From Flammeovirgaceae bacterium UBA7330 (GTDB lineage: Bacteria; Bacteroidota; Bacteroidia; Cytophagales; Cyclobacteriaceae), in the NCBI GenBank assembly GCA_002471275.1, contig DKPQ01000019.1:124001-188000 (forward strand): DNA of 64,000 bases. Direction: 5' to 3'. Shown here in pieces: positions 44,761 through 54,600 of this stretch; the first letter of the stretch is position 1, and every line of letters begins with the position of its first letter. The notes under the pieces were generated by a model that was not told where the DNA came from, made no database searches, and was given only the letters and a program-made list of their open reading frames with translations. The position numbers were made by a program, and so were the translations under genes.

Positions 44761-46797
44761 ATGAGGAGAGCATTTTTTAGTTTCGTTTTTATTTCAATCT
44801 TTCACTTTTGGGTACAGGCCCAGATCAACTGGCAGGACATTCAAACCCTGGAAGATCTCCACCAGTTTGATCCAGAACTTATTCAAAAGACTCTTGATCA
44901 AATCAACCTGGATTATCCTGGCTTAGACGAAGTGAAAGCTACCTATTCAGCTGGTGATTATATTGGCGCAGCCAGAAACCTGCTGAGCTATTACCGGGAC
45001 AATGGGAAAGCAGAAAACTATAGAAAGGACGTTCCGAAACCCACTGATAGAACTGTTGCCGAAGCAGATACCACACTACAGAATGTATTCATCATCCAGA
45101 ATGTAAAGGGAAAAGTCCCTTACCTGGACAATGGACATCGGGACTGGTATTATAAAGGTCCCTTTAATGACCGGGAGTGGGCCTGGCTTTCCAATAGACA
45201 CAGTCAGTTAGCCCAGGTACTTTCAGTTTATTACGACACAGGCAATCCAAAATACATCGATTATATGGATTTGTTTTTGAAGGATTTTATCCTGGCCAGT
45301 ATGCCATATCCAGCTGTCAAAGGCTCACCTTCGATTTGGAGAGGCCTGGAAGTTGCGGCCAGGGTCAAAGTGTGGACCAGACTTTTCTACGGTCTTATCA
45401 ACAATCCCGGCTTATCTGAAGCTACCAAATTTTTGATACTAAGCAGCCTTCCGGATCACGCCCATTACAACCGGAATTTCCACAGTCAAAACAACTGGCT
45501 CACCATGGAAATCTCTGCATTAGCAACTGCTGCAGCTTACTTTCCTGAATACAAAAGATCTTCCGAGGACATGGATTATGCGGTTGAAACAATGGTTGAA
45601 AGTATGAAAGGGCAGGTGTATCCTGATGGTGTGCAAACAGAGCTTACCTCACACTACCACAATGTGGCCTTACTGAATTTTGAGCTGTTTCAGAATTTGT
45701 GTGAAGTGGCAGGCAAAAAACTACCTGATTTCTATCTTCAAACCATGGAAGATATGTATAGCTACATTGCACATGTTGTCCGGCCTGATGGATACCGAAT
45801 ACTCAATAATGATGGGGATAGAGGATCCGATGTGGGACATATTACCAGAGGCGCTGAAAAGTTCAATAAGCCCGACTGGACTTATATCATAACAAATGGG
45901 GCAGAAGGAGTGAAACCCAAGGATGGACCCAGCTATTTCTATCCCTGGGCAGGTCATTTGGTTTCGAGAAGCGGTTTTGACAAAGATGCCCATTGGTCCT
46001 TCTTTGATATTGGGCCATATGGAAGCAGCCACCAACACAGGGACAAGCTGCATATATCCATTGCCGCCTATGGCAGAGACCTTTTGGTAGATGCCGGGCG
46101 TTTTGCCTATACGGGTGCTGTGGCTGAAAAGTACCTGCCTTATGCACGGTATAGCTTCGGCCATAATCTCATTTTGGTAGATGGACAAAGTCAGGATGCC
46201 GGACCAAAAATCGCAGAAGAAACGGTTAAAGAAAATCATTTCCGGATCACAGCTGATTTTGACTATGGCTCACATCATTTTGATAAATACATTGATGTGG
46301 ACGGTGAAGTTCGTCACACCCGCTCAATGATTTATGTAAGAGGTAAATTCTGGGTAGTAGTTGATAGGGTAGATACAGACCGAAAAAGGGAAGTTACCAC
46401 CATGTGGCACTGGCATCCTGATTGTGAGGTTATTCAGGATGGAAGTATCACCAAAACGAACAATGAACAAGGTAACCTGGCCGTGATCCCCATTGGCAAG
46501 CAGAAGTACAATATCAGTCAGGTGAAAGGCCAGGAAGATCCGATACAAGGTTGGTACAGTCCGGAGTATAATATCTACGGACCCAATGTGGCCAGTCTAT
46601 ATAAACTGACTATTAAGAAAGATACGAACATCGCCTGGTTGCTGTTACCTTCTGAAGGGGAAACTCCGTCTGCAAGTGCAAAAGTTGTTTCTGAGGACGA
46701 TTCGAAGATGGTACTTGCTATTGAGTTGGAAGGAAAACAGTATACAGTTACAGTTCCTTTTGAGAACAGTGCTGAGGCCAGTGTGAAGATGCCATAA
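44761..46797 (+). CDS. heparinase II/III-family exported polysaccharide lyase
   Basis: A 678-residue protein from the ATG at 44761; a TTG five codons upstream overlaps the preceding stop. The signal peptide ends VQAQ. An (alpha/alpha) N-terminal domain (~80-370) has HYNRNFHSQNNWLTMEISAL, and a beta-sandwich heparinase II/III domain follows, with SSHQHRDKLHISIAAYGRDLLVDAG (H424, H426). These match the Asn/His/Tyr sites of PL12/PL15/PL17/PL21-type lyases. The substrate may be heparin-like, alginate or another uronic glycan. It forms an operon with DUF1080 copy 2. Confidence 0.88.
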   Translation: MRRAFFSFVFISIFHFWVQAQINWQDIQTLEDLHQFDPELIQKTLDQINLDYPGLDEVKATYSAGDYIGAARNLLSYYRDNGKAENYRKDVPKPTDRTVAEADTTLQNVFIIQNVKGKVPYLDNGHRDWYYKGPFNDREWAWLSNRHSQLAQVLSVYYDTGNPKYIDYMDLFLKDFILASMPYPAVKGSPSIWRGLEVAARVKVWTRLFYGLINNPGLSEATKFLILSSLPDHAHYNRNFHSQNNWLTMEISALATAAAYFPEYKRSSEDMDYAVETMVESMKGQVYPDGVQTELTSHYHNVALLNFELFQNLCEVAGKKLPDFYLQTMEDMYSYIAHVVRPDGYRILNNDGDRGSDVGHITRGAEKFNKPDWTYIITNGAEGVKPKDGPSYFYPWAGHLVSRSGFDKDAHWSFFDIGPYGSSHQHRDKLHISIAAYGRDLLVDAGRFAYTGAVAEKYLPYARYSFGHNLILVDGQSQDAGPKIAEETVKENHFRITADFDYGSHHFDKYIDVDGEVRHTRSMIYVRGKFWVVVDRVDTDRKREVTTMWHWHPDCEVIQDGSITKTNNEQGNLAVIPIGKQKYNISQVKGQEDPIQGWYSPEYNIYGPNVASLYKLTIKKDTNIAWLLLPSEGETPSASAKVVSEDDSKMVLAIELEGKQYTVTVPFENSAEASVKMP

Positions 46798-46869
46798 GGA
46801 TTCCGGAAAAACCTACTGGTAAAATAGAATATAATTGTAATTCATTCGACATGAGTTAAAAAGCAATAT

Positions 46870-47535
46870 ATGAAAGTCGTCATAACTGGTGGTTCAGGAA
46901 TGGTGGGCAGGGGAGTTCTTTTGGAAGGCCTCGACCATGAAAAAGTAAGTGAAGTGATCAGTATTGGTCGTTCTAAGATTGACCTTTCGCATCCCAAACT
47001 CACACAGATTGTCCACAAAGATTTTTTGGATTACAGCACAATCAAAGCTCAATTGGCGGGTGTAGAAGCGGCATACTTATGCATGGGCATTAGTGCTATG
47101 GGACTAAGTGAAGCGCAATACAAGAAAATCACTTATGATTACACGTTAGCACTTGCCAAACAACTGTTGGAACTGAATCCTAAAATGACCTGTACGTATG
47201 TTTCGGGAGTCGGAACAGATTCTTCGGAAAAAGGCCGAACTATGTGGGCCAGGGTGAAAGGCAAGACCGAAAACGATCTGCTGAACCTTGGGTTCAAACA
47301 GGCTTTTATGTTTAGACCGGGTACAATCATTCCACTAAGAGGCATTAAATCCAAAACGAACTTATACCAGTTCTTCTATGATTATTTCATGTGGCTGATC
47401 AAATTCTTTAAGCTGTTATTCCCCAAGTCCATTGTAAATACCACCCAGATTGGGCTGGCTATGATCAATGTTACGTTAAGAGGCTTTGATAAAAAGATCC
47501 TGGGACCATCGGATATTCAGAAGGCTGCTGGTTAG
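46870..47535 (+). CDS. NAD(P)-binding Rossmann protein (SDR-like)
   Basis: A 221-residue cytoplasmic protein with nucleotide-binding GGSGMVGRGVL (residues 7-17) and the C-terminal run typical of NAD(P)H-binding epimerase-like or atypical SDR proteins (YVSGVGTDSSEKGRTMWARVKGKTENDLL with the Lys). It resembles the small NAD-dependent epimerase/dehydratase-like proteins without a known reaction. It is monocistronic, with a degenerate repeat downstream at 47569-47595. Confidence 0.85.
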   Translation: MKVVITGGSGMVGRGVLLEGLDHEKVSEVISIGRSKIDLSHPKLTQIVHKDFLDYSTIKAQLAGVEAAYLCMGISAMGLSEAQYKKITYDYTLALAKQLLELNPKMTCTYVSGVGTDSSEKGRTMWARVKGKTENDLLNLGFKQAFMFRPGTIIPLRGIKSKTNLYQFFYDYFMWLIKFFKLLFPKSIVNTTQIGLAMINVTLRGFDKKILGPSDIQKAAG

Positions 47536-47568
47536 GATCAAATTTATCTAATGGGAATCTGCGACATG

Positions 47569-47595
47569 TTCTTTGTGCCTTAGGGTCTTAGTGGC
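47569..47595. repeat. degenerate intergenic repeat remnant
   Basis: A 27-bp stretch with two unit-like parts (CTTTGTGCCTTAG and GGTCTTAGTGGC) resembles the dispersed CTTTGTGCCTTAGTG-type repeats that I recall from intergenic spaces of Bacteroidota and other bacteria. Only one copy is in this window. Confidence 0.3.
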
Positions 47596-47736
47596 GAATA
47601 AATTACATGTAAACGTAGAGTGAATTTTTGCACAATAAAGTTAACCTGGTGACATTCCGGTCAATCGGATCATTTAGAAGAACCCTGAATAGTAAGCAAC
47701 GCGTATATTGTTCATGTAATAGTAATGTAACGAGCC

Positions 47737-49107
47737 ATGAACGAAACTTACGACCACATCATTGTTGGCACTGGTCAGGCCACCGGTACACTTCTGAGTA
47801 AATTGATCCCAACAGGTGATAGCATTGCTGTCATAGAAGGGCATAAAATAGGAGGTAGCTGTGTCAACTATGGTTGCACACCCACAAAAGCTTTGGTTGC
47901 CTCAGCCAAGGCTATCCACCATGCCAGACGAGGAGATGAATTCGGATTTGAAACAGCGGTCACAATCAACTTTCCAAGAATTAAAGCCAGGATGAATGAA
48001 ATTCGGGGGGAATCCAATCAGGGCTTAACGGAGTGGATTGAATCTGCTGAAAATGCTCGATTGATCCGAGGGTGGGCAAATTTTAATGGAAATAAAACCA
48101 TTCGGATTGGTGAAGAAAACATCACTGGAAAACACATCTATATCAACACTGGCACCAGAGCGGTAAATCCTCCAATAGAAGGTCTTGAAAATGTACCGTG
48201 GCTGGATAATGCACGTCTTCTAGATCTTGATGTACTACCAGACCACCTGATCATTGTGGGCGGTGGTTATATAGGCGTGGAGTTCGCCCAGGTATTCAGG
48301 AGGTTTGGATCAGAGGTTTCGATCATACAGCATGGATCCGTCTTGATGCCGAGAGAAGATGAAGATGTTTCTTTAGCTATTCATGAGTTTTTGTTAGCTG
48401 AAGGTATTCAAATTCATTGTGATGCCTCAGCTAAATCAGTCTATCATCAAAATGGAAAGATAGAACTAGTTGTTGAGCAAAATGGCATCGAAAAGTCTAT
48501 GAAAGACAGTCATCTGCTAATTGCAACTGGTAGAAAACCCAATAGCGACAAGCTAAACCTTGAATCGACAGACATACAAGTCAATAAGAGAGGATATATT
48601 CAGGTAGATGATCATGGCCAAACGGCCGTAGAAGGTGTATTCGCGATGGGTGATGTGAATGGACACGGAGCCTTCACGCATACCTCCGTGAATGATGCTG
48701 AAATTGTGTTGGATTACCTCTTTGGTGGGCAGAAAAAGATATCGTCCAGAGTGCCCATTTATGCTTTGTTTACTGATCCTCCACTTGGCAGGGTAGGTAT
48801 GACAGAAAAAGAAGCGATTGACAAAGGTTATAAAATACTCAAGGCCGTCAAACCAATGGCGGAGATCAGCCGTGCAAAAGAGATGAGTGAGACCACAGGT
48901 TTTGTCAAAGTGATTGTGGATGCTAAAACCGATCAGCTTTTGGGTGCATCGATACTCGGCGTAGGAGGAGATGAAGTGATTGGCATGTTTGCCACCATGA
49001 TCCATGGAAAAATCCCATGTAAAAGATTCAGAGAAATTGTATTGATCCATCCGACCATCTCAGAGTTGATGCCCTGGGTGTTTGATATGCTCGAGCCAGT
49101 AAATTGA
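47737..49107 (+). CDS. mercuric reductase-like FAD disulfide oxidoreductase
   Basis: A 456-residue class I pyridine nucleotide-disulfide oxidoreductase: FAD site IIVGTGQATGT, redox pair C42/C47 (GGSCVNYGCTPTK), NAD(P) site IIVGGGYIGVEFAQVFRRFG, second FAD motif VFAMGDVNGHGAFTH, and C-terminal HPTISEL supplying the catalytic His-Glu. It lacks an N-terminal HMA domain and a second Cys pair at the C-terminus, so it is probably not a true mercuric reductase; a general disulfide or quinone reductase role is likelier. Its stop abuts the converging gene's stop. Confidence 0.92.
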   Translation: MNETYDHIIVGTGQATGTLLSKLIPTGDSIAVIEGHKIGGSCVNYGCTPTKALVASAKAIHHARRGDEFGFETAVTINFPRIKARMNEIRGESNQGLTEWIESAENARLIRGWANFNGNKTIRIGEENITGKHIYINTGTRAVNPPIEGLENVPWLDNARLLDLDVLPDHLIIVGGGYIGVEFAQVFRRFGSEVSIIQHGSVLMPREDEDVSLAIHEFLLAEGIQIHCDASAKSVYHQNGKIELVVEQNGIEKSMKDSHLLIATGRKPNSDKLNLESTDIQVNKRGYIQVDDHGQTAVEGVFAMGDVNGHGAFTHTSVNDAEIVLDYLFGGQKKISSRVPIYALFTDPPLGRVGMTEKEAIDKGYKILKAVKPMAEISRAKEMSETTGFVKVIVDAKTDQLLGASILGVGGDEVIGMFATMIHGKIPCKRFREIVLIHPTISELMPWVFDMLEPVN

Positions 49108-50139
49108 TTATTGGAAAAACTTCCTAGGAGGTACCATAAAGATAGATACCTTGGTGTACATGGCATCTCTTGGATTAATGTGAATGAGGGCATCTCGGCC
49201 GCGATCGCCAGGTTGGGCCAGATAATAGCTCACGTTTTTGTTGTATCCGATATCAGCTCCAAACCACAACCAGTCATGGATTTCCCGCTCCCAACTTAAT
49301 GAAAACTGAACATCTGCTTTTCTCAAAGTAAGATCACCCTGGTTGTCTTCCAGCGCATTGGTAAGGTTGTATCGCCATCCGGAAAGCTGTGCTTTGGCAA
49401 TGATATAGTTTGATGGGTTGATACGATATCGCATGGCTGCATACTTGGGAAGCATGAGGTCTATCGTCCATTTATTGCGAAAGTCATGCTGATAAATGAA
49501 AATAGGATAGACGTTCGTCACTCCCAGATTTTGGCCCACCATCAATCCACCGCCAATTTCCGTAGTTGAAGATTTTTGCCAGGTCTGAAAGGCACTGATA
49601 AAATATTTGCTGCTGTTTTTGTTCCATACCCAAACGTCACTTTTGAGCTCAGCTCCAGCCGCAATTTTCAGTTCGCTGCCATTCTGTAAGTCCTTCTTAT
49701 AGAGCCCTCTTATTCCGGCGCTGGTGTATTTGGTAGAATTCAGGTGAAGGTAAAAATCGTAATCTGTCGGGTGTTCCTCCAAATCCAGTAAAAAACGCTG
49801 CTGATAGTACTTCAACTGGATGGCAAACATTTTGTCATCACGTATCAGTAAAGGAATGCCCAGCTTGGCCTTGTACAATCGATCTCTTTCTATTTCATTG
49901 GAAGCATTGCCATATTCCGATGAGGTGGAATTGGTCCCATAATCCATCAACGTTTCGGCGCTAAACTCGGCGACTTTAGGACGATAATCCACTATTGGCC
50001 CAGTCATCTGTGCAAAAACAGGAACTGCCAGCAGGCAAATCATAATAGCCGATAAAAGACGATTCAAGATGGCGTTAGTTTTATTTTGACCAGTAAATTT
50101 GATGATATACCAGAACAACAAGCTAAACAAAGATAACAA
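49108..50139 (-). CDS. DUF6268-type outer-membrane protein
   Basis: A 343-residue exported protein. The first ATG gives a long leader (MLSLFSLLFWYIIKF...); an in-frame TTG 23 codons later gives a normal signal peptide ending LLAVPVFAQ. The mature part begins MTGPIVDYRPKVAEFSAETLMDYG, and repeated amphipathic strands follow (IQLKYYQQRFLLDL, LKIAAGAELKSDVWVW, GGGLMVGQNLGV), ending in KVSIFMVPPRKFFQ with a terminal aromatic, as in outer-membrane barrels. Function unknown. Confidence 0.8.
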   Translation of the reverse strand: MLSLFSLLFWYIIKFTGQNKTNAILNRLLSAIMICLLAVPVFAQMTGPIVDYRPKVAEFSAETLMDYGTNSTSSEYGNASNEIERDRLYKAKLGIPLLIRDDKMFAIQLKYYQQRFLLDLEEHPTDYDFYLHLNSTKYTSAGIRGLYKKDLQNGSELKIAAGAELKSDVWVWNKNSSKYFISAFQTWQKSSTTEIGGGLMVGQNLGVTNVYPIFIYQHDFRNKWTIDLMLPKYAAMRYRINPSNYIIAKAQLSGWRYNLTNALEDNQGDLTLRKADVQFSLSWEREIHDWLWFGADIGYNKNVSYYLAQPGDRGRDALIHINPRDAMYTKVSIFMVPPRKFFQ

Positions 50140-50197
50140 AAACCAAACCAGTTATTGTTTAAACTTGTCTTTCACCTAATGCATACATCTTAAAAAC

Positions 50198-50779
50198 ATG
50201 AAAAACAGGCTAGCTACATACTTCATCATATTAACAATTGGATCATCACTTCCTGCATATACCCAATCATTATTACCCTACCATGCTATCCCCGAAGTGC
50301 CTTCAGCCTATACGCCCGCTACTACTGTAGCCCGTTTGATCGACGGACTGGGATTTAGGTATTACTGGGCTACGGAAGGGTTGACATCCAGTGATCTTGC
50401 CTTCAAACCAAGTGTAGAAGCGAGATCAACGGATGAAACCCTAACACATATCCTGAGCCTCTGTATCAGTGCTTCCAATATCATCATAAATGAACAAGGT
50501 GAACACTTCAAACTTGATGTGCTTAGTTATGAAGAGAAACGCAGGCTAACCCTGGAAGCACTGGAAACAGCCAGTAATCACCTGAAATCCAATCCTGATC
50601 TTGACCTGGAATCCTTAGCTATTCCGGGGGGCGATACATCGTTTCCTTTTTGGTACCTTATTAACGGTCATCTTTCGGATGCACTAACGCATGTTGGTCA
50701 GGTGGTTTCGTTTCGAAGATCCAGTGGAAACCCAGTTAATCCTAAGGTCAGTGTGTTTAAAGGAATTGTTGTTGATTGA
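50198..50779 (+). CDS. exported DinB-like protein
   Basis: A 193-residue protein with signal peptide ending LPAYTQ. The mature part has the four-helix DinB pattern: GLGFRYYWATEGLTSSDLAFKPSVEARSTDETLTHILSLC, and later YLINGHLSDALTHVGQVVSFRRSSG with metal-ligand-like His residues. Exported DinB-like proteins are frequent in Bacteroidota and of unknown role; a thiol or metal-dependent transferase is possible. Confidence 0.83.
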   Translation: MKNRLATYFIILTIGSSLPAYTQSLLPYHAIPEVPSAYTPATTVARLIDGLGFRYYWATEGLTSSDLAFKPSVEARSTDETLTHILSLCISASNIIINEQGEHFKLDVLSYEEKRRLTLEALETASNHLKSNPDLDLESLAIPGGDTSFPFWYLINGHLSDALTHVGQVVSFRRSSGNPVNPKVSVFKGIVVD

Positions 50780-50882
50780 CAAGCAAATAATCTTTAAAAG
50801 TGTTGTGTTTCTCAAAGAAAAGCTCAAAATTCATTTGACGAAAGTTTGATGCTTCAAACTCCTCAACTTTGTAATTAATCAA

Positions 50883-51608
50883 ATGGAGCAGACGATTCTG
50901 ATCGTAGAGGATGACAGTTCAGTAAGGGAAACCCTGGCTGATTTAATAGAAACCATAGGTTATAAATACACCACTGCCAAAGACGGTGTAGATGGGCTGA
51001 TCATGATAAGAAATCACAGGCCATCGCTGATTATTTCAGATATCATGAGACCCAGGATGGATGGATTAGAGATGCTAAAAGAAATCAAATCGGATCCCCA
51101 ATTATGCACCATTCCAGTAATTCTATTGACTGCAAGAGTAGAGTCAGAGAGCAGGATCTTGGGCTTTGAAAATGGGGCAGACGCTTACGTGACAAAACCC
51201 TTTAACCTGAAGGAGCTGTCGTATCAGATCAGCAACCTGCTCACCCTTAAGGAAAATCTCATCAAGGAGATCATAGAATTAGAATCAGGAACAGATCCGG
51301 AATGGGGGTTTATGCTTAAGCTCCATGAAATACTGGATGAAAACATTGAAAAGGCTTCACTGGATTATATCGCCAGCGCATTGGATATGTCTAAATCCGG
51401 ATTGCAGAAAAAGCTTAAAAAATACACCAATGCTCCTTTTCAGGATTATGTCAGGGGTTTTAAGCTTTCTAAAGCCAGATCCCTACTGAAATCCGGAAAG
51501 GCTAACGTGAGTGAAGCAGCTTATAAATCAGGGTTCAGATCTGTATCGCATTTTACCCGCAGCTTCAAAGATGAGTTTGGTTATCCACCCTCAAAATTGA
51601 TTGCTTAG
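50883..51608 (+). CDS. response regulator with AraC-type output domain
   Basis: A 241-residue regulator. The receiver at 1-120 carries D10, D11, D53 (IISDIMRP) and the Lys in VTKPF. A short linker leads to an AraC/XylS helix-turn-helix pair (~150-241) with DYIASALDMSKSGLQKKLKK and VSEAAYKSGFRSVSHFTRSFKDEFGYPPSKLI. It lacks the sensor parts of the hybrid two-component systems common in Bacteroidota. The multi-PAS kinase gene follows after 86 bp and is the likely partner. Confidence 0.93.
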   Translation: MEQTILIVEDDSSVRETLADLIETIGYKYTTAKDGVDGLIMIRNHRPSLIISDIMRPRMDGLEMLKEIKSDPQLCTIPVILLTARVESESRILGFENGADAYVTKPFNLKELSYQISNLLTLKENLIKEIIELESGTDPEWGFMLKLHEILDENIEKASLDYIASALDMSKSGLQKKLKKYTNAPFQDYVRGFKLSKARSLLKSGKANVSEAAYKSGFRSVSHFTRSFKDEFGYPPSKLIA

Positions 51609-51694
51609 AGAGGTAATTAATTGTCTCCTCAGGTAAATATTTTTGAGGATTGAGCGAATTACACTTTTCTTGCAGTTAATAAAATTTCTTTAAG

Positions 51695-54600
51695 ATGGAT
51701 CAGTTTACCCTTCTAAACACCGCATATGCTATTTTAAACTTTGAAAAGCAAGAATATGTTTGGTCCAATGAGTTTTATGAGCATCTCGGATATACCCCAG
51801 GAGAGGTAGAACCAGATCTTGAAAATATTTTCTCTCAGATACACCCTGAGGATATTGGACAAGTACAACAGGATTACGGAAACTTTTTGGAAGGTAAGCC
51901 TTTTTCAAATCCTATAACATGCAGGTTAAAGGATCATAATAATGGATACAGGAAGTGTTTTATATATGCTGAAACACAAAAATCCAGTGATGGAGATAAC
52001 ATATTACTTATTAAAGTTTTTGATGAAGAGAGCCTGGGTAAAAATATCACAATTTATCAGGATGCGCTGGAGCAAATCAGACAAGATTCTTCGGAATCCA
52101 TTTCTTTTAACATCGAGCGTGATATACGGGTAATTGACAAAGTCACACAGTTTGCCAATCTTGGGTGGTGGGAACATGATAAAATCAACAATAGACTGGT
52201 TGCCTCACCCAACATGTACAAATTATTTGATCTGGATCTAGGCCAGGAAATTGACGTTAACAACATCTACGAAAAAATTCATGTAGAAGACGGAACAAAA
52301 ATTCAACAGGCCATGTCTCAACAAGCAGCTGAATTTGTTGATGAGATCAGGGTGGTTTTCAGGTCCGGAAAGACGAAGTGGGTCCATGTCAAGATTGAAT
52401 TTACCTGGGTTGACGGTGTTCTCGTAAAGTCATTCGGTATAGCACAGGATGTGACCCAGCAAAAACAGACTGAGCAACACCTGATCCGTGTACAGGAGCT
52501 TGCTCAGGTAGGCTGGTACGAAGTGGATTACCAGAATATGGAAGATTCACGTGCCTCGGATGAGTTTATGAAGATCCATAATTATGGATCGGATGAACCC
52601 AACAATAAACCTGATATTGAGACATTCCTCAATAAGATACATCCCGATGACAGAGATAATATTACCTATTTAAAGCAAATAGAGAATCCTGATTTCACCC
52701 AGTGGGCCGGTGAAGAATATCGGGTGCAGGATAAAGATGGTCACATTAAGTACGTACAGGCGTATGGAGAAATTGTACGTGATAAAAACGGAAACCCATT
52801 AAAAGCCATTGGGGTCACCGTTGATGTGACGAAACTCAAATTATCGGAGCTACACCTACAACGTGTTCAGGGTCTTTCCAAGGTGGGGTGGTACGAAGTG
52901 GATTTTCTAAAACCTGAAAATTCCAGGGTTTCCGAAGAGTATGCTAAAATCCACAGTTTTATTGAAGGTGATCCTTTTGATCCGGAGAATTATCAAAAGC
53001 ATGTTCATCCCGATGACCTGTATCTGATTGATCGTTTCAATCATCCGGAGTCACTAGAGGACTGGTCTTTTTTGCGATTCCGAATGATTGATAAGTATGG
53101 TACTTTCCATTATTTTGAAAGTCATGGTGAAGTCATGAGGTCACCAGAAGGTGAGGCGATTGGGTATCTTGGTATCGTACAAAATCAAACAGAAAGTGTG
53201 CGACTTGAGATGCGGCTTGCCGAGGCTCAAAGGCAAGCCAAGGTTGCCTGGTTTGAAATTGATACGGTGAATCCTTCCAATAATGTCTACTCTGATGAGT
53301 TTCTCAAGATGCATGGTAACCCCAGCTTTGAACTAATCTCAGATGGGGAAAAATACATGTCGTTGGTTCATCCGGATGATCATGAAAACTTTGCTCAATT
53401 CTTACAATCGGATTTTGAAAAAATAGATCATTTTAAGATTGAATACAGGGTGAAGAATGATGAGGGGGAATATCGAAATCTCCGATCTGTTGCACGGTTG
53501 ATCGAGGCAAATAAAGGTTTTTCCAGAAGGATCATTGGGACCATACAGGATGTTACAGAGCTTAAAGAAACTGAAAAGCGGCTGAAACTGGCGCAAAAGA
53601 TTTCCAAGACGGGTTGGTTTGAGTATGATTTGAGAAATTTTGAAAACAGCCGTTTTTCAGAAGAATGGCTAAAGATGCACGATTATTCCGGCTTTCCTGA
53701 AAGTGAGCAGGAATACATTGCGAAAGTATTTCCCAAGGAGAGAAAACAAATCCCTGACTCAAAAACATTTATAAAAAGCATGCCTAACGGATGGGAAAAC
53801 CTTGAATTCAGGATCATGGTTGGTTCCGGTGAAACAAGGTACATCAGCAATACATCTCAGGTCGTTTATGACGGAGATGAACCCATCAAGGTTTTTGGGG
53901 TAACGCGTGATGTAACAGAGATGCGTGAAGCACAAAAGGATCTGTTCCAGAGTGAGCGACGATACCGGCTGTTGTCAGAGACCAGTAGGGATATCATCCT
54001 TTTGTTGGAAGGAAAGCCAGGGGAAACCAGGATTTCGTACATCTCTGATTCAGTGAAATCAGTACTAGGCTTTGAAAAAGAAGAGCTAATTGGGGTCAAG
54101 GCTACTGACTTATTTCATCCTGAGGACCTGGAAGTCTATTTGCGTGACTACAAACCACTTCTTGAAAAAGGGGAGGTTATCAAACCTGAGCTACGCGTAA
54201 AAATGAAATCCGGGGAATATTTGTGGACAGAAGCATTAACAAGTCCTTTTATCGATGGATCTCAACCGAAGTTAAGGCTTTCAGTACGAGATATCTCAGA
54301 CCGAAAAATAGTGGAGGGAGAGCTGGTTAGGTCAAACAACGATTTAACTGCACTCATCAAGGCAACTGAAAACCTGGTCTTTATTATCAATGAAGACCGC
54401 GTATTTGAAGGCTTTATCGCCCAAAAAGAAAAAATGGTTATTCCTGTTAGTAAAATAAAGGGAAATCATATTACTGACTTTTGGAAGGGAGCAACAGGGA
54501 ATAGCATTGTTAAAATCATTGAAACGGCATTCACCCACAAGAAACCTTTTGAGGTTGAATACCAGGAAGGGTCAGAATGGAACAGAGCACGTGCACATCA

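Noticed and set aside
45721..46239. 172-codon open frame on the minus strand
   Set aside because: Complementary to conserved heparinase-domain codons; no protein features of its own.
48553..49050. 165-codon open frame on the minus strand
   Set aside because: Complementary to the FAD oxidoreductase; Cys/His/Phe-rich antisense composition.
47737..49107. True mercuric reductase
   Set aside because: No N-terminal metal-binding domain, no C-terminal vicinal Cys pair and no mer genes nearby.
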